A stretch of DNA of 64,000 nt from contig WPIO01000256.1 of the NCBI GenBank assembly GCA_009760855.2, forward strand, positions 1 through 64,000, given 5' to 3'. Of the stretch, positions 34,761-47,998 are shown piece by piece (the first letter of the stretch is position 1; each line of letters begins with the position of its first letter). The position numbers and the translations under genes were made by a program. The notes under the pieces are model-generated. The model saw nothing but the letters and a program-made list of their open reading frames with translations, was not told the origin of the DNA and did no database searches. This stretch comes from Cristatella mucedo (taxonomy: Eukaryota; Bryozoa; Phylactolaemata; Cristatellidae).

Positions 34761-35250
34761 GGGGGGGGGGGTGAGCGCTTCGGTCTTCAGAAGAGAATTC
34801 TGCAACGGACGAGAAACGATAGTGGTGCTGTGTGTTTGCAGGTGAGTCATACTAGCCTTGAACCACGTAAATTCAAAATGAGTCTTATAAACCCTGACAA
34901 CTTCTCTCCAGCAGTCAACACGATTTGAGGCAGAGGGCTAACCTGCTTAATGATACAGTAAGTGCAATAAAAAAAATACTAGCTGATTTAACACGGCTTA
35001 ACGCCGTTCAAGCGAGAAAGTGAGTTTCTTTTGAGTGCGTCCCGAATTTGTGGCGGAGCGCCTGAGCGAGGGACCTGCGTTCTTCCAAGCATTTCGCAGG
35101 AAGTTGAATAGAAAACTCAAACGGACGGCTATTATACCTATAGGTTTTCCAATAAAAACTGCCTAGAGAGTCTGCAGATGCTATATGAATGGGTTTCGAA
35201 GAAATTCCCTCGACATTAAGCTAAAGCCCTCTAAGCGGAGTTTTTGCAAT

Positions 35251-35595
35251 CACGGCGACCATATCCGTACATGAGATCAAACGTAGCCAATTTACTCCTG
35301 GCTGACATCGCGATATACCCCCGAAAAGCCGATAGTTAAAGGAACGCCTAACATTCATCCGCTCCTGCCAGCATTTGCTCCATTTGGTTGAACTATTGTG
35401 AGTGAGATCAAATCTGTTGGCTACCGAATGCGTACCGAAGGCCGTTTATTCTACGGTTAGTAAATAAAAGCTCATCTGCCTTGGCAATGGAGACACCTCC
35501 TTTCTTCACTTTCCTGCCTGGATGCACCGAGATGTGGTTCGGCCATTTCTATTGTGCCCCGTTGTTACACGAACAATTTATCGAGCGCTTAGGCC
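35251..35595 (+). repeat. module M block B1, partial pass
   Basis: The text ccgtacatgagatcaaacgt and aaggaacgcctaacattcat matches 8,660-8,790. Then aaagctcatctgccttggca and gatgcaccgagatgtggttc match 8,950-9,030. The CT array follows. Confidence 0.7.
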
Positions 35596-36297
<702 letters not shown>

Positions 36298-37227
36298 TCC
36301 TTCGGGCGTCCTGGTCTTCCGTCTCTGTCCATAAAACCCGGCAGCTGGCGTCTGCTCGGGGCGGCACCTTTGCCCCTAGGGACCCTGGCCGTAATCATTT
36401 CGTGACGCTTGGGTCAACCGCGTCACCCGCAGGATGGGCAAAGTGCTGCTAGTTAAAAAGTCTTGCTAGGCAGCGAGTGCGGGAACAAAGTCTGACATTT
36501 TTTTATGGCTGCTTGCCATCATTGTCATACACATCACCGAAGTCTATTTTTGTCTTCGATGTGTTTCTGGAGCACAGTTGAATTATTGAAGGAGCTCCAG
36601 TCATCTGTCGTAGCGAGCTTTAAAGTACCCTATCTGGCAACCGGGCCAAAGTACGTATTGACAATAGTGTCATACAACCTGAACGACAAAACCTGGAATG
36701 GGAGTGCACATTTAAACACTAGTATTTTAGGCAAATGAGGCAAAATAAATATAAACACATTTTCCAGAATGAAATCTAACGTACAAACAAGTGAGCGAAC
36801 ATAAAAGTGGCAAAATATATGTTTATAGACCAGGCTCAGTCCAAGTTGGTAGAGCACGTTCAAACTCAGTTTAGTCAGAAGCTTGCCTGATGTATCAGTG
36901 AGATTCCACTTCGCAATCTCTCTCGTTGATTGTGATCCTCATGCTAAGCTCTTCCTACGGGCAGCGAACAAGTACTCGGTAATGAAGTATGTGTCAGTGA
37001 GCCAAATTTATTAGTGGCTCATGTAGCGCCCGTATGGAAATCTACCTATTTCATAAGGGTGAACCTTGTATCTGTAACTCGATATAAGCCTGCAATTAAC
37101 TTAAGTAAGAAAACTACGCAGCATGTGACCAGATCAGAAGGTCTGCTGCGCATTTTTTAAGCACGGCTCATCTGTCAATTCTATCAGAGGCACTTGAAAG
37201 AGTAGTAATAGGTGGTAAACTTGAATG
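36298..37227 (+). repeat. module M post-CT part, partial pass
   Basis: It jumps from the CT array to text matching 11,370-12,110 (tttgcccctagggaccctgg, accaggctcagtccaagttg). The section equivalent to 9,960-11,370 is deleted. It ends at the start of block F. Confidence 0.7.
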
Positions 37228-37495
37228 GGCTCTTCGACAGAGTCGCCGAGCCGTGCTGGCAAAGTCGCCACCTTTGGTGCAGCTTCGAGGCAGTACCGCG
37301 CGGCAGCAGCTCGACGACTGAGACAGAGGCATCCGCCAGCATCCGTTGCCGCAGAGGCTGCTTCAACCACTGACACTGCCGCTATCTCGCCTCTAGGCGG
37401 CGATGACTCGCGGCAGAACGTCCGGCGCCATGCCTACAAGAAGACGAACGGCCTTAAGAGACGGCAGCTGCGGCGGTGGCGCAGGCTGCAGAGAG

Positions 37496-37535
<40 letters not shown>

Positions 37536-38765
37536 CATTTGTATAGCGCCCCAGCAGAACTAAATCTCTATTCAGGCGCTTCTCATATGCCTCAGGGCTC
37601 GAGCCCGCGACCTCAGCCAGACCTTAGTCGGGGCGAGCACCTTATCCGCTGGACCAACCCAGCTCGGCATTGCAATGACAAGCCGCGTAGACAGAGGCTT
37701 CACGGCGTGATTGTATGCTTTATTGCGGGTCCATGTCTTTATTAGTTTATGGGTAATATGGGATCATGATTAAATGATTTATTATTTTACAAGCGTGAGT
37801 GACTGCTGGGACAGGAGCTGGCAGTGAGAAATAAAATGGAGAGAAAAACGGCTGTGTCGTGCAACGCTGCGAGCGTTGACGGAATGCACCAGTGTTGAAG
37901 CCCCCCCTCCTCGGTGTCTGCTTTTCATCGTTTGTGTACCAATGCGTACCTGCTGACAGAGCGTCAGCTTACACAAGGCTCGTCGAGTGCGACGCACGCG
38001 ATAGATAGAGCAGGACGTATGGCGCGGGAGGCCGATTAAGTCAGCGATCACGGGCGTGAGCGCGCTAGCGGCAGAATGTCCCGAGCGCCTCCGCATGAGT
38101 CCCGAGCGAACGTCCTTCGAGGGAGCCGCGTGGGACAGGCGTCTGCGTCGATTGCCGCCAAAGCTCCGAGCGACAGCTGTCACCTGCTCGCGGTCTTGGC
38201 GAAAGCGCATCTGCACCGGAGGCGCCTCGCTATCTCTTCCGGTTCGCCCTGGGTGGGGTCCGGCACTCGCGAGGCACTCACTCTGGGCCAACGGAAAAAA
38301 GACTGTAGATTGGCATGCAACAGCGCGGCTAACGGCCTCGCACAAATCGTGCATCGCTGGCGCGAACCTATCTCCTTACTCTTAGAGCGACGGCCAGCGG
38401 ACTAGCTGCAAACTACGCTGAGCGGCTAATCTCCTAAGCGCAGCCGTTGCGGCTAGAGAAAAGCTCGGAAAAGGGGTTCAGACGCCAAGGTGGGCGCGAT
38501 AGCAAACCGGTCGCCACCCGTCGCCCGTCCGACGACCGCCAGCCGATAGGCTACGGCGGCTTCTAGGCGATGGCGGCGACGCAATCGCTGAAATAGGCCC
38601 AGTCGTAGGGGGCGAGCGAACGCTGGATGCTTGGCAGTCTTCGCGTCGTGCAAAATTGATGGCTCGTCGCACGGGCGGCGGCAGTGCAGGCGGAGCGGGT
38701 GCTTCCAAGTAAGACTGACCGCGACTGACCGCTGAGTTAACTCGACGCCGGTAGTACTAACGTAA
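37228..38765 (+). repeat. block F, copy 2
   Basis: It matches 32,150-33,320. A SINE-1 in reverse orientation with an (AT)n run is inserted at 37,499-37,690. Frames are not conserved relative to copy 1. Confidence 0.65.
37499..37690 (-). repeat. SINE-1 copy with (AT)n tail
   Basis: On the minus strand: ttggtccagcggataaggtg, ggtcgcgggctcgagccctg, agaagcgcctgaatagagat, ggggcgctatacaaatgaat, then about 17 AT units. The corresponding site in block F copy 1 (near 32,405) is uninterrupted. Confidence 0.85.
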
Positions 38766-38909
38766 TGGTTGCACTGCCGGGGCTGCGAAAAAGATGGCGG
38801 CGGGGTAACACAGCGCCAGAGCGATGCGCCTCAGCCGGTTCCGGTCGGTTCGAGGAGTTAAGAGTGCAGGCCATGAGCGAAATGTGGATCGGCCGCCGCG
38901 GCCTGGGTA

Positions 38910-39390
38910 ACAACTGCTTTGCCAGCGGCGGCCCTCAAGGGTCTGTACTTGGTCCCTTGCTGTTCTCCATTTATACGCAACCTCTGGGAAAAGTGATTAA
39001 GGCCCATGGAATAGGATAGCACTTCTGTGCTGACGATACTCAGTTGTATTTGTCATTCGAACCGTCGGAATCTGCTGCGGCAACTGAGAAACTGAATGCT
39101 TGCCTTGCCGATATTCGATCCTGGATGTCGGAAAACTTACTGAAATTAAATTATGATAAAACCGAACATAGGACACCCTAAGCGTGTGGCTGGATTAAAA
39201 GGCTTTGCCGTTCTGATAGGTGATGCTATTGTGCGGCCACCACCACGTGCTCGTAATCTAGGTGTCGTGTTCGACAGCTGCCTCAATTTCAAAAGCTTCA
39301 TTCAGAAGACTGCCTCTACAGCTAGCCATCACATCCGATACCTATCCAAGATTAGAAGCTGTCTCCCACAGTGGCTTGTAAAAAATTGAA
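38910..39390 (+). pseudogene. LINE-B reverse transcriptase fragment
   Basis: Plus-strand frames read GGPQGSVLGPLLFSIYTQPL (reverse transcriptase motif B), then after one stop HFCADDTQLYLSF (motif C, with FCADD in place of the usual YADD), SENLLKLNYDKTE and ARNLGVVFDSCLNFK. A stop after AHGIG and a frameshift near 39,165 break it. It is truncated at both ends: upstream lies block F, and it stops after CLPQWLVKN where block E text begins. Confidence 0.9.
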
Positions 39391-39392
39391 CT

Positions 39393-40440
39393 TGCAGGAA
39401 GTTGAACAGAAAACTCAAGCGGATCATACTTCATTCTATCTGTAAGGTTTCAAACAAAATTTTGTATGGAGTAGCTACGTATACTATCTGAGTGGGCTTC
39501 GAAGACATTTCCCCGACCTTAAGCTACAGCCTTCTAAGCGGTGGCTTTTTCAACCGCGTTCTACAATCCTGGCTGCAACACGCAAACTACGATATATGCG
39601 GTAGAGCGCCCGCAGCTTCGAGGCTGCTACTCCGGGTACTCTACTGCTAAGCACTAGCAATGACGATCGTCGTCGCACCAGTTGCTGGAGGTAAGAAAAT
39701 GCGATGCATGAACGAGAGCTTTGCTGACTCTCAGGTTCAAGAGAAACTGATATCTAAGCGCTCCTGAGCCCAAGTGATCTGCCATAAATAGGCGCTTAAT
39801 CAGGCGTGGGCAATGACAGTATGTGATCGCATCCCACGCCTGCAAATTGTCAGCTGCTATTACAATCAGAATGCTGCACTTAACGTGCAGCAATTAAATT
39901 CAAGAAATAATGAGATGAGCCTAAAAATGAGACAAATTAGCTCTGGGACCTCGGTGCCTTAGTAGCCAGCGTCATTTGCTGAAAGCAATTAATAAGACTA
40001 GTGAAAATACTTGGATGTGAGTAAAGGTTGTGTGAGTAGGAGCCATTGACGCTTTTCATCGAAGCATATTTTATAGGCTGCGACTCGTCCTTCATGTGCC
40101 TATGCGTGCTGACACTGTGCATGCTGCCACTAACCACAGTTGCATTCTGACCCTGTGCATGTAACCCCTATCCGTGTTATTCATTTTGTTTGTTTATCAA
40201 GCATGATATTACTAAGCATTCAATTGCATTTCCCTTTGCAGAAAATGTAAAGCACCTAGAGAGAGATTTAGTTCTCTGAGGGCGCTTTATCAAGTACATT
40301 AATATTATTATTGTACGTGCTGTATTGTCGCTAGCGAGACGGCTTCTTCGTGAGTCAATTTTAATTTTAATCATACCTCATATTGATACTTTCTGACACT
40401 AAGTGTTCGCACGGGGTAACGTAGTCGCTGGTTGGTCACA
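39393..40440 (+). repeat. block E 3' part, third copy
   Basis: The text gcaggaagttgaacagaaaa, tatctgagtgggcttcgaag and catgcatgaacgagagcttt-type strings match 13,980-14,760. A LINE-A tail (40,080-40,312) interrupts it. The GC-rich 5' half of E is absent. Confidence 0.65.
40080..40312 (+). repeat. LINE-A 3' untranslated region and tail
   Basis: The text ctatgcgtgctgacactgtg, the hairpin arms aaagcacc and gggcgctttat, and an ATT tail are present. Most of the coding region is missing. Confidence 0.85.
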
Positions 40441-41257
40441 AAGGAACTATGCAGGGTCTGCCTACGTAGTACGACTGGGTCTGCAGTAGTGGCTTAGAAG
40501 CGTCGTCGGCAAAGTGCTGGATGTCGGCGTTTTGGGGGTTTTTACACGAGAGAGGTTTCTCGAAGAGAGAGTCGGGATGTCTAGGTACGAGCTGGCTCGT
40601 ATGTCGGCTGATCGTCACAGGGTCCTTCACTGGCCTCGTGATCAATGGAAATGCATAGTAATAGCTCAATTATCTCCATCCTGTGCAAGACCTCAAGTAA
40701 TAGCAAATTATAATGCACAACATTACTATCGAGTTCTTACGAATGAAAGGTAAATCGAAGGAGGCGTGGGGATGTCGAGTTATGCTGGCTCAAATCGGCT
40801 GACCGCCACAGTGTCCTTTTCAGGCGATTTTGACGACGAAAAACCTTTTTTGGTTATTAAAGGATCTGTAGAGGCTTTCGAAAAGTAGACCCAGCGTCGC
40901 CTCGATGCGATCCGAGCTGATGACAACATGGCTGCAGAGCGTCGAACCTTAGCTAAAAAATATTGACCAGTGGAGTGAGGAATGCCCGGTAAGGTATTGA
41001 AGTTGACGAATCAAAATCGTTAGTTGGTCTGTAAATAAAGCACAGTCCAACTCTTCGCCAGCAGCAATTTTGACACTAGCGAACAATTCCCCTAGTGAGG
41101 CACAATGCGGAGCCGTATAACGTATGAGCGCTGCTGAGGCCAAGGTCTTATTCTGCATCTAGCAATGTCAGCAGGAACGAGCAGAGCAGCTAGGAGCCCG
41201 GAAAAAATGGCTGCCGAAGCTTGGTGGACAGCATACTCGGCATCTTTAGGCCTCAGG
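40441..41257. other. unassigned DNA
   Basis: Two similar stretches (agagagtcgggatgtctagg near 40,566 and gcgtggggatgtcgagttat near 40,765) are followed by related text about cggctgatcgtcacagggtc and cggctgaccgccacagtgtc. This looks like a local partial duplication. No gene is recognised. Confidence 0.4.
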
Positions 41258-41712
<455 letters not shown>

Positions 41713-42062
41713 TCACCGATAATTTTCTTTGGAATTCTCGGCGACCGTTCGATCAGTTCACCATTGGATCCGATCCTTTAGTGGCTCGTTAGATCCGTCA
41801 GATTTTTTAGTGCTTATGCAGAACTTTAGCAGTATGCCGTTGACTTCACTACAGGTCGGTGAACAGGAGGTCGTGTGCTGCAACCGGTCGTCGTCTACCC
41901 GGTGCCCAATTAGTCACATCGTTCACGGTTCAAGCCACGTCCGTCCTTTCATCATTCCCCAGATGAAGCAACTGCTTTTCATTACGAGATCGCATCCCGA
42001 GGTCAAGGACGGCTGTTAAATATAGCTAGCCGTGGCTTCGATGTAGGTGTCGGCGATAGCCC
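41713..42062. other. unassigned DNA
   Basis: No repeat family or gene is recognised. Confidence 0.4.
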
Positions 42063-42220
42063 ATGTGATGAGGTGCTCTTTCTCCACGATCGAGTTCGCC
42101 CAATTGAACTCTGCAGCGGGCGATCTTGTATTGCCAAATGCAACCGGTGGTGAAAGGCGTTAGAACTCTTCCACTTCTATACAGGCAACGCTGTTAAATC
42201 GGCTGACATTTATTTTAGTG
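42063..42220 (+). repeat. SINE-2 copy, diverged
   Basis: tgatgaggtgctctttctcc and ttcgcccaattgaactctgc fill the positions of the A- and B-boxes. The body gggcgatcttgtattgccaa and end ggtggtgaaaggcgttagaa follow, then taaatcggctgac. Confidence 0.65.
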
Positions 42221-42594
42221 TTTCAGTCCGATTCACATCGCTTTAGGACGGTCGGCACCAGCAGGCTCAGATCAAGCCGTTTCGTCGAGTGACAGTTTCT
42301 GAGCAGGATCGTGGGCAGGTGAAGTCCGACGCATTTTATTCGGGGCGACACAAAAATAATATTTTGACTCACTGTTAAAGCGCTTAACATGCCCGTAATC
42401 CCTAGACCTTGTGGCTTAGTAGTGTGGGCGTAGCATCGCCTCCCCGTTGTACAGCCCGAAGCAGACTCACTCGAGTCCTGTAGGCAGCCTAGGCGTGAGC
42501 GGGTAACTCAGTAGCAGCCTCGCCCTGTCCGCCGATTAGGAATGGATTATGAATGGCCGAGCTGTCGCGTCATTTTATTTAAGTTTGATGGATG
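42221..42594. other. unassigned DNA
   Basis: Nothing is recognised before the start of module pass 3. Confidence 0.4.
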
Positions 42595-43928
42595 GGTCGA
42601 GCGATGCACGGCCGGAACGTGAACTACTTCGGATTGTGTGGCTGATGCGAGAAAATGAACATACCAACAACTGAACGACGAAAATTCGCAGTCTGATTGG
42701 GGATGAAGTGTGGGTCCATGAGAAGCGGTTTGTCGCGACGACTACGAGGTACAAGACAGACGAGGCTCGTCGCTCAGTCGTGAACCGTCTGGAAGCTTCT
42801 CATTGCATAGGCTGGAAAATGTGCGACAATTTTTTAGTTCCAGTTTTCGAGACTGGCTGTCACACATGTATGGGCCGCCTGATTTACTGCCGGTACCGTC
42901 GTCCTAGCGATGGAAAGGCTCATCCTTCGGCGTGCCAGCGCTCGCCCGCCGCTGCAGAGAGTAACGTCACCACGCGAGCACTGCGAATCGGCTTCACTTT
43001 TGAATTTAAAGCAGCAGCAGCTGGAGTTGGGTTGAAAGGGCAATTCCTGACCACAACGGGACACTCGACGAGCTTCCGGGCTCGTTTTGGCTTTTGTACC
43101 TGGCTAAGTTTAGCGCCGATCGCTTGCTTAGGGCTTGAGTTGAGCAAACTTGGAGTTTTCAGCCCAGCGGGCGGTTCGACTTTCTTTTGCAGCTTCTTCT
43201 CGGCACACAATAACAAGAAACGGAAGTCCAAAAGTGCATTCCTGACAAAACGCGTTTAGAACTCGAATCGTCAACATTTTAACGACGCAATGGATGGTTG
43301 GAGAGTCGCTCCGGTTGGTAAATATCTCGGTTGGTTCTATTTCCTAAAATCCCAACTGCTTACCTGACCCCATCTTTCGACTATCAAGAATCCTCGGTTG
43401 ACCCTCTCATCTGTTAGCAACACACTGCTACATTAACATCGTGCGGGCTGTCCGAGTGAGAGCAGCCGCCTAGCCGACGTCGGTGGCTGGGGGGGGGGGG
43501 CTAGTCGGCCTTTGACGTCGGTGTCAGTGGGCGACAAAGTAGGCAGGCGCTAGCACAAAATCTCCAGCCGCCCGCGAGTTCGTAGCGCGGGAATCCGACG
43601 CTGCAAATGCAAACGCAATCAAGCCTGGTGGCTCGACGGTTTGGAGTAAGCACCACTGAGCAAACCGCAGCCGCAGCCGACGGTTACTGCGAGGTTCCAG
43701 CGATGGGCACGAATTTTCTGCGAGCGCGGTCGTCTAAGCGGCGGCATCTCTGGACGGAGCTTCGCTGGGTGGCGAATACTTTAATCGAATGGTGCTCGGC
43801 TTACGCCGTGTGCGACCGAACAGCGGCTGGTCAGTGAATTTTGTCGTTGAGTATTGCCGAGAGCTGGCGGCGGTAGTAATGGGGCGGGCTCTTTTGAATT
43901 ACTGCGTCCCCGTTCGTTGGGAATTTCA
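42595..43928 (+). repeat. module M pass 3, blocks D1 and D2
   Basis: The longest uninterrupted D1. It matches 4,590-5,560, except that the SINE-2 of pass 1 is absent. An open frame at 42,708-43,259 (183 codons, with GCHTCMGRLIYCRYRRPS) is broken in pass 1. D1 may therefore derive from a coding element, but no family is recognised. Confidence 0.7.
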
Positions 43929-44760
43929 ACGTAATAATAATAATAATAATTCACTTGATAAAGTGCCCTCAGAGAACCTAATCTCTCTCTAGGCGCTTTA
44001 CATTTGCTGTAAAGTGAAATGCCATTGAATGGTAAGTAAAATCATGCTTGAAAAAAATAAACGAAATGAATAATATGGTTAGGGGTGACATGCACAGGGT
44101 CAGCATGCCAATGTGGTTAGTGTCAGCATGCACAGTGTCAGCACGCATAAGCACATCAAGGACGAATCACAGGGACCCACTAAATGCTGTCCTAAATAGG
44201 TGTGTTTTTAGGTTCCTTTTAAATGTGGTCAGGTCAGGGGATGTTCTGACGCAGGTCGGGAGGGAGTTCCAGGCTTTGGGAGCGTCTGAACTAAATGCAC
44301 GGTCTCCAAAGGATTTAAGGTTCGTATAAGGTATTTCTAGACTGTTGGATTCCGAAAAGCTGGTGGTACGATGCTTAGCCTGATGGGGTAGTATATCTGA
44401 CAGATAGGCTGGAGCCATAGAATGAAGGGACCTAAAAGTAAGCGACAAAACCTTGAAGTCAATCCGTTGCTTGACTGGTAGCCTGTGCAGGTCGGCGAGA
44501 AGTGGAGTAATCTGGCAACTGCGACGCTCACGACAGACAAGCCTAGCTGCAGAGTTTTGCACCAGCTGCAATCGCCTGATCGCACATGCTGGTAGGCCAG
44601 TGAGCAGTGAGTTGCAGAAGTCGAGACGAGATGTCACGAATGCATGGACCAACTCTGACGTGGTATCTTTATCTAAACAAGCCCGAATTTTAGCTATGCT
44701 ATGAAGCTGAAAATAGGCGGATTTGACTGTGTAGCTGATATGGTCGTCTAACTTGAGGTC
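43929..44760 (-). pseudogene. LINE-A 3' part inserted in module pass 3
   Basis: (AAT)n, the reversed hairpin, the 3' untranslated region and a minus-strand frame of 161 codons match the C-terminal part of LINE-A ([34 protein letters not shown], end LFRTAFSGSL). Identity to the copy at 62 kb is visibly high, so this is a young insertion. It is 5' truncated and lacks the catalytic core. Sister blocks read across the site. Confidence 0.92.
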
Positions 44761-45494
44761 GCTACATAGGGCATTAAAGTGTGGTTTCGCACAACGCTAC
44801 GGGTTTACGGCTTATCGGCGAAATGTCATGGGTTTCCGAACGCGAACGCTATTGAAACGGGCTATCGCGTTTTACTCGTTCGCCAGTCCGCTCAGCCACG
44901 CTGCGATCTATGCATTCGCCACACGCAACGGCGAATGCGACACTCACGTGGCGAATGCATATTACAGCAGGGAACCGCTTTGAGAGTTGTCTTCGACCAG
45001 TTTAGCACGCTTCAACAATTGCAGAGCTCTCGGCCAAGCGAATCGATGAGCCTCGCGCGGTGGCCGCCCTAAGCTCACCGCGATTCACTAGAAGAGCTAA
45101 TTAGTGTTTACTGCACGGAGCTCAAATAGAGTTTGCGAATCGCGTGGTGAAGAAATTCAATTTCACCCTGAATCGCGTACGAGTTTCAGACAAACGGCAG
45201 ACAAAGTACTTTGCAGCGCACAGAGAGCGGGGTGCTGTAAAATTGATCGAGTGGCAGCCGTGTAGCGTAAATAAGCATGATTCTTTTTCGAGAGCGCGAC
45301 GCACGCGAAGCGCTGTGAAATTCTGTGGGGACCCTCTGCAGCGGGGCGCTGTATACCGGTAATAATTAGTGTAGCATCGCCCACCTGTTTTTTAGTAGAT
45401 TTGTAATAGGTCGAAATGGTTGTCCGCTGATCGCGAGTTTGCGTTGCACTCGCATTCCCGCGGCACCGCTAAATATTGTTAGCCCATTTGATTG
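44761..45494 (+). repeat. module M blocks D3 and D4, pass 3
   Basis: D3 resumes after the LINE-A insertion (ctacgggtttacggcttatc). D4 follows without the LINE-B insertions seen in passes 1 and 2a: at 45,035-45,080 the text runs agcctcgcgcggtggccgcc into ctaagctcaccgcgattcac. Confidence 0.7.
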
Positions 45495-45990
45495 CAGCGG
45501 CGCTGAGATTCTTTCTATTCCGCTGATGAGTCGTCAGAATGGCCGCAATAAGTGCTCACATCCGGGGCCGCCGCCGCCACACTATAACAGTCTACGTCGT
45601 CCAGGTCAGAGGACCTGGTGCCAGTGGAAAGGCCTATATCAACGCAGTAAACATTGAGGTTGGACGGAAAATAAAAAAAAGTGGCAGGCTAGAAGAATAA
45701 AGCGGCATTACACTGCATCTAATTTCCTGCTACTGACTGCGGCACATCCCTTCCAGCAGTCCTGAGCTGCTACTTTCTTGCTACTCATTATCTCAACTGC
45801 ACTCCAAACTTAGCCATGCTGCTCACTTTCTCTCTGTTGCTTGAGGTGAAGTGTGTTGCCTACTGAATGGATACCGACAGACGGTTAGGCTAGGAGTGCG
45901 CTATACAAAACTCTTTTCCGTAAACATTACGCCGTCTTATTGGCTTTGTAGAGTTACAGACGGATATATATTACGTTACGTTACGTTATT
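45495..45990 (+). repeat. block C with LINE-B-like end and pentanucleotide tail
   Basis: From cggcgctgagattctttcta through gtcgtccaggtcagaggacc it passes into LINE-B 3' text (ctttgtagagttacagacgg). It ends in atattacgttacgttacgtt. A complete unit with a retroposon-like tail. Confidence 0.7.
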
Positions 45991-47055
45991 CGCGATAACC
46001 TCGAACAGCATCCGGCCAGCGCCTCCGGCGTAACGCACGTATCGATACTCCCGCGAGCAGTTAGAATAGTTATGGCAGCTGAGATGGCACGACGTGACAT
46101 TAAAGAGACCCTCGAAAGCGCATGGCACTTGGACGTAGAGCGCCTCATGAGTCAACGGTTTACGCGTCGTCGCTTGAAGAGCCGCCACTCTGCGCCGCCC
46201 AATGCTCGCTCGACAGTCGTCCTACGACTGGACGATCTCTTCAGACGGGAGGCTAATTTGCATGCGAGGCCGGAGGCCGCTGAGTAAACTGCTTGAGTAA
46301 AGTCTCACTGCTCGGGCGTCTTCACTTGTACGGCATTCGCAATGTACCACGAGCTGACGTCACGCTCCTACAGGGAGGAAGCGTCTGGCGCCGCTCGTTC
46401 GCTTGCGAAGACGGCAATCTAATCTGACACCTTCGTCGCAGCCGCCGGGCCAAATCAGAGCGCAAATCTCTGCACGTCGGATTCGTGCTACTCAGCTACT
46501 TTCTACTAAGCTTCACTCATATGGGCCCAGTGACACCGTTCGCCATTAAGTCAAATTCGTGTGTACGTTATCTTTACCGAAGCCAGTCGCATTACAGAAA
46601 ACGGTATTCTATTTATGGCGCTTAATTGAGCCAACTTTTACTCGACTACGCTGCGCTTTTAAAACATCATCAAGAGATAACTTACTGCTCGCCGCGTTAC
46701 TACAGGATGGCGACTTAAAACTGCCACTTGTGACTAACCGTGCTGAATCAAATTAACGAATGCAGAGATTGCGTTGAGCTATCCCATGAAGACAAAGCTG
46801 GCGACAGTAAGTGAAATATAAAATGAACAATGTCAGCATGAATCTCACGTGCGTCGTGCGGCAGCCTACATCTGGGGGCGTCGGAAGCCATTTTGCTGCG
46901 AGGGAAGCACTCTAGGCAATGCTTGGGTTCTCGTTTCCGTCGCAGTCGGCCATGAAAGAGTAGAAACAAGCCAACCTTCATTATGCAACCATCCTCGCTA
47001 GGAGGGTCTCGGGACGTGGCGACCAATTCCGTACATGAGATCAAACGCAGCCGAT
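45991..47055 (+). repeat. module M block B1, pass 3
   Basis: It matches 21,590-22,640 and 8,250-8,710 (gtcgtcctacgactggacga, cgtttccgtcgcagtcggcc). It is cut by LINE-B at 47,056 and resumes at 47,999. Confidence 0.7.
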
Positions 47056-47998
47056 ATATTGGGAAAACTTCCTGAAATTAAATGACGATAAAACCAAACT
47101 GCTTCTCATAGGACACCCTAAGCGTGTGGCTGGATTAAAAGGCTTTGCTGTTCTAATAGGTTATGCTATTGTGCGACCTTCACCACGTGCTCGTAATCTA
47201 TGTGTCGTGATCGACAGCTGCCTCAATTTCAAAAGCTTCATTTAGAAGACTGCCTCTACAGCTAGCCATCACATCCGATCCCTATCCAAGATTAGAAGCT
47301 GTCTCCCACAGTGACTTGTAAAAAATTTAACTAGCTCTTTAGTTCTGTCTCGGCTTGATTATTGTAATTCCCTTTTGGCTGGGCTACCGAAGAAAGCAGT
47401 TATGCCACTACAGCGGACTATGAATATGGCTGCAAGGCTGGTCTTCAAGTCCCAGCGGTTTGAGCACGTGTCACCTTTGCTGAAAGAGCTAGGATGGTTT
47501 CCGGTTGAGCAAAGGATACAGAGCAAAGTTCTTACGCTGACCCACAAGGCCCGCCACGGCTTGTCTCCTTGGTACCTAGCTGAACTGCTGCATCAGTTTC
47601 AGCCTGTTCGCGTCCTCAGGTTCTGTGTGGACAATAAATTAGCTGTCCCATTCGTTCGCTTAAAGACAGTTGGCGACAGGAGCTTTAGCTCTGCAGGTCC
47701 TAGACTGTGGAACTCGCTTCCAAAATTCTTACGCGACGACATCTACTCTCCAACTGCCGACTATGGCACATCTTTTTCAGCGGTCCTGAACTGCTACTTC
47801 TATGCTACTCACTACCTCAACGGCTCTCCTAACTCTGCTATGCTTCCCACTTTCTCTTTGTTGCGTGAGGCGAAGTCGGTTGGCTACCGAATGCGTACCG
47901 AAAGCCGCTTAGGCTGTGAGTGCGCTATACAAAACTCTCCTGCATAACACCCACATGGTCTTTATGACTTTGTGAAGTTACTGACGGAGATAGATTAC
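47056..47998 (+). pseudogene. LINE-B 3' half inserted in block B1
   Basis: It starts inside the reverse transcriptase region just before the equivalent of NLLKLN, at attgggaaaacttcctgaaa. It then gives a frame (47,375-47,947) with MAARLVFKSQRFEHVSPLLK, LTHKARHG and LWNSLPKFLRDD. The 3' untranslated region ends tactgacggagatagattac and attac. The coding part before 47,375 holds stops and a frameshift. The host text on both sides matches 22,600-22,700 once the insertion is removed. Confidence 0.9.

Larger units (their letters stand above)
33963..35250 (+). repeat. block E, copy 2
   Basis: It aligns with 12,785-14,130 (accggcagagcgctaag, aagagaattctgcaacggac). It has a TATA-like ctatataaac at 34,080, a strong hairpin at 34,706-34,760 and a g-run at 34,759-34,771. 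It passes straight into module block B1 at 35,250. Confidence 0.65.

Noticed and set aside
34690-34771. Rho-independent terminator
   Set aside because: The hairpin is strong but is followed by G and not T residues, and the DNA is eukaryotic.
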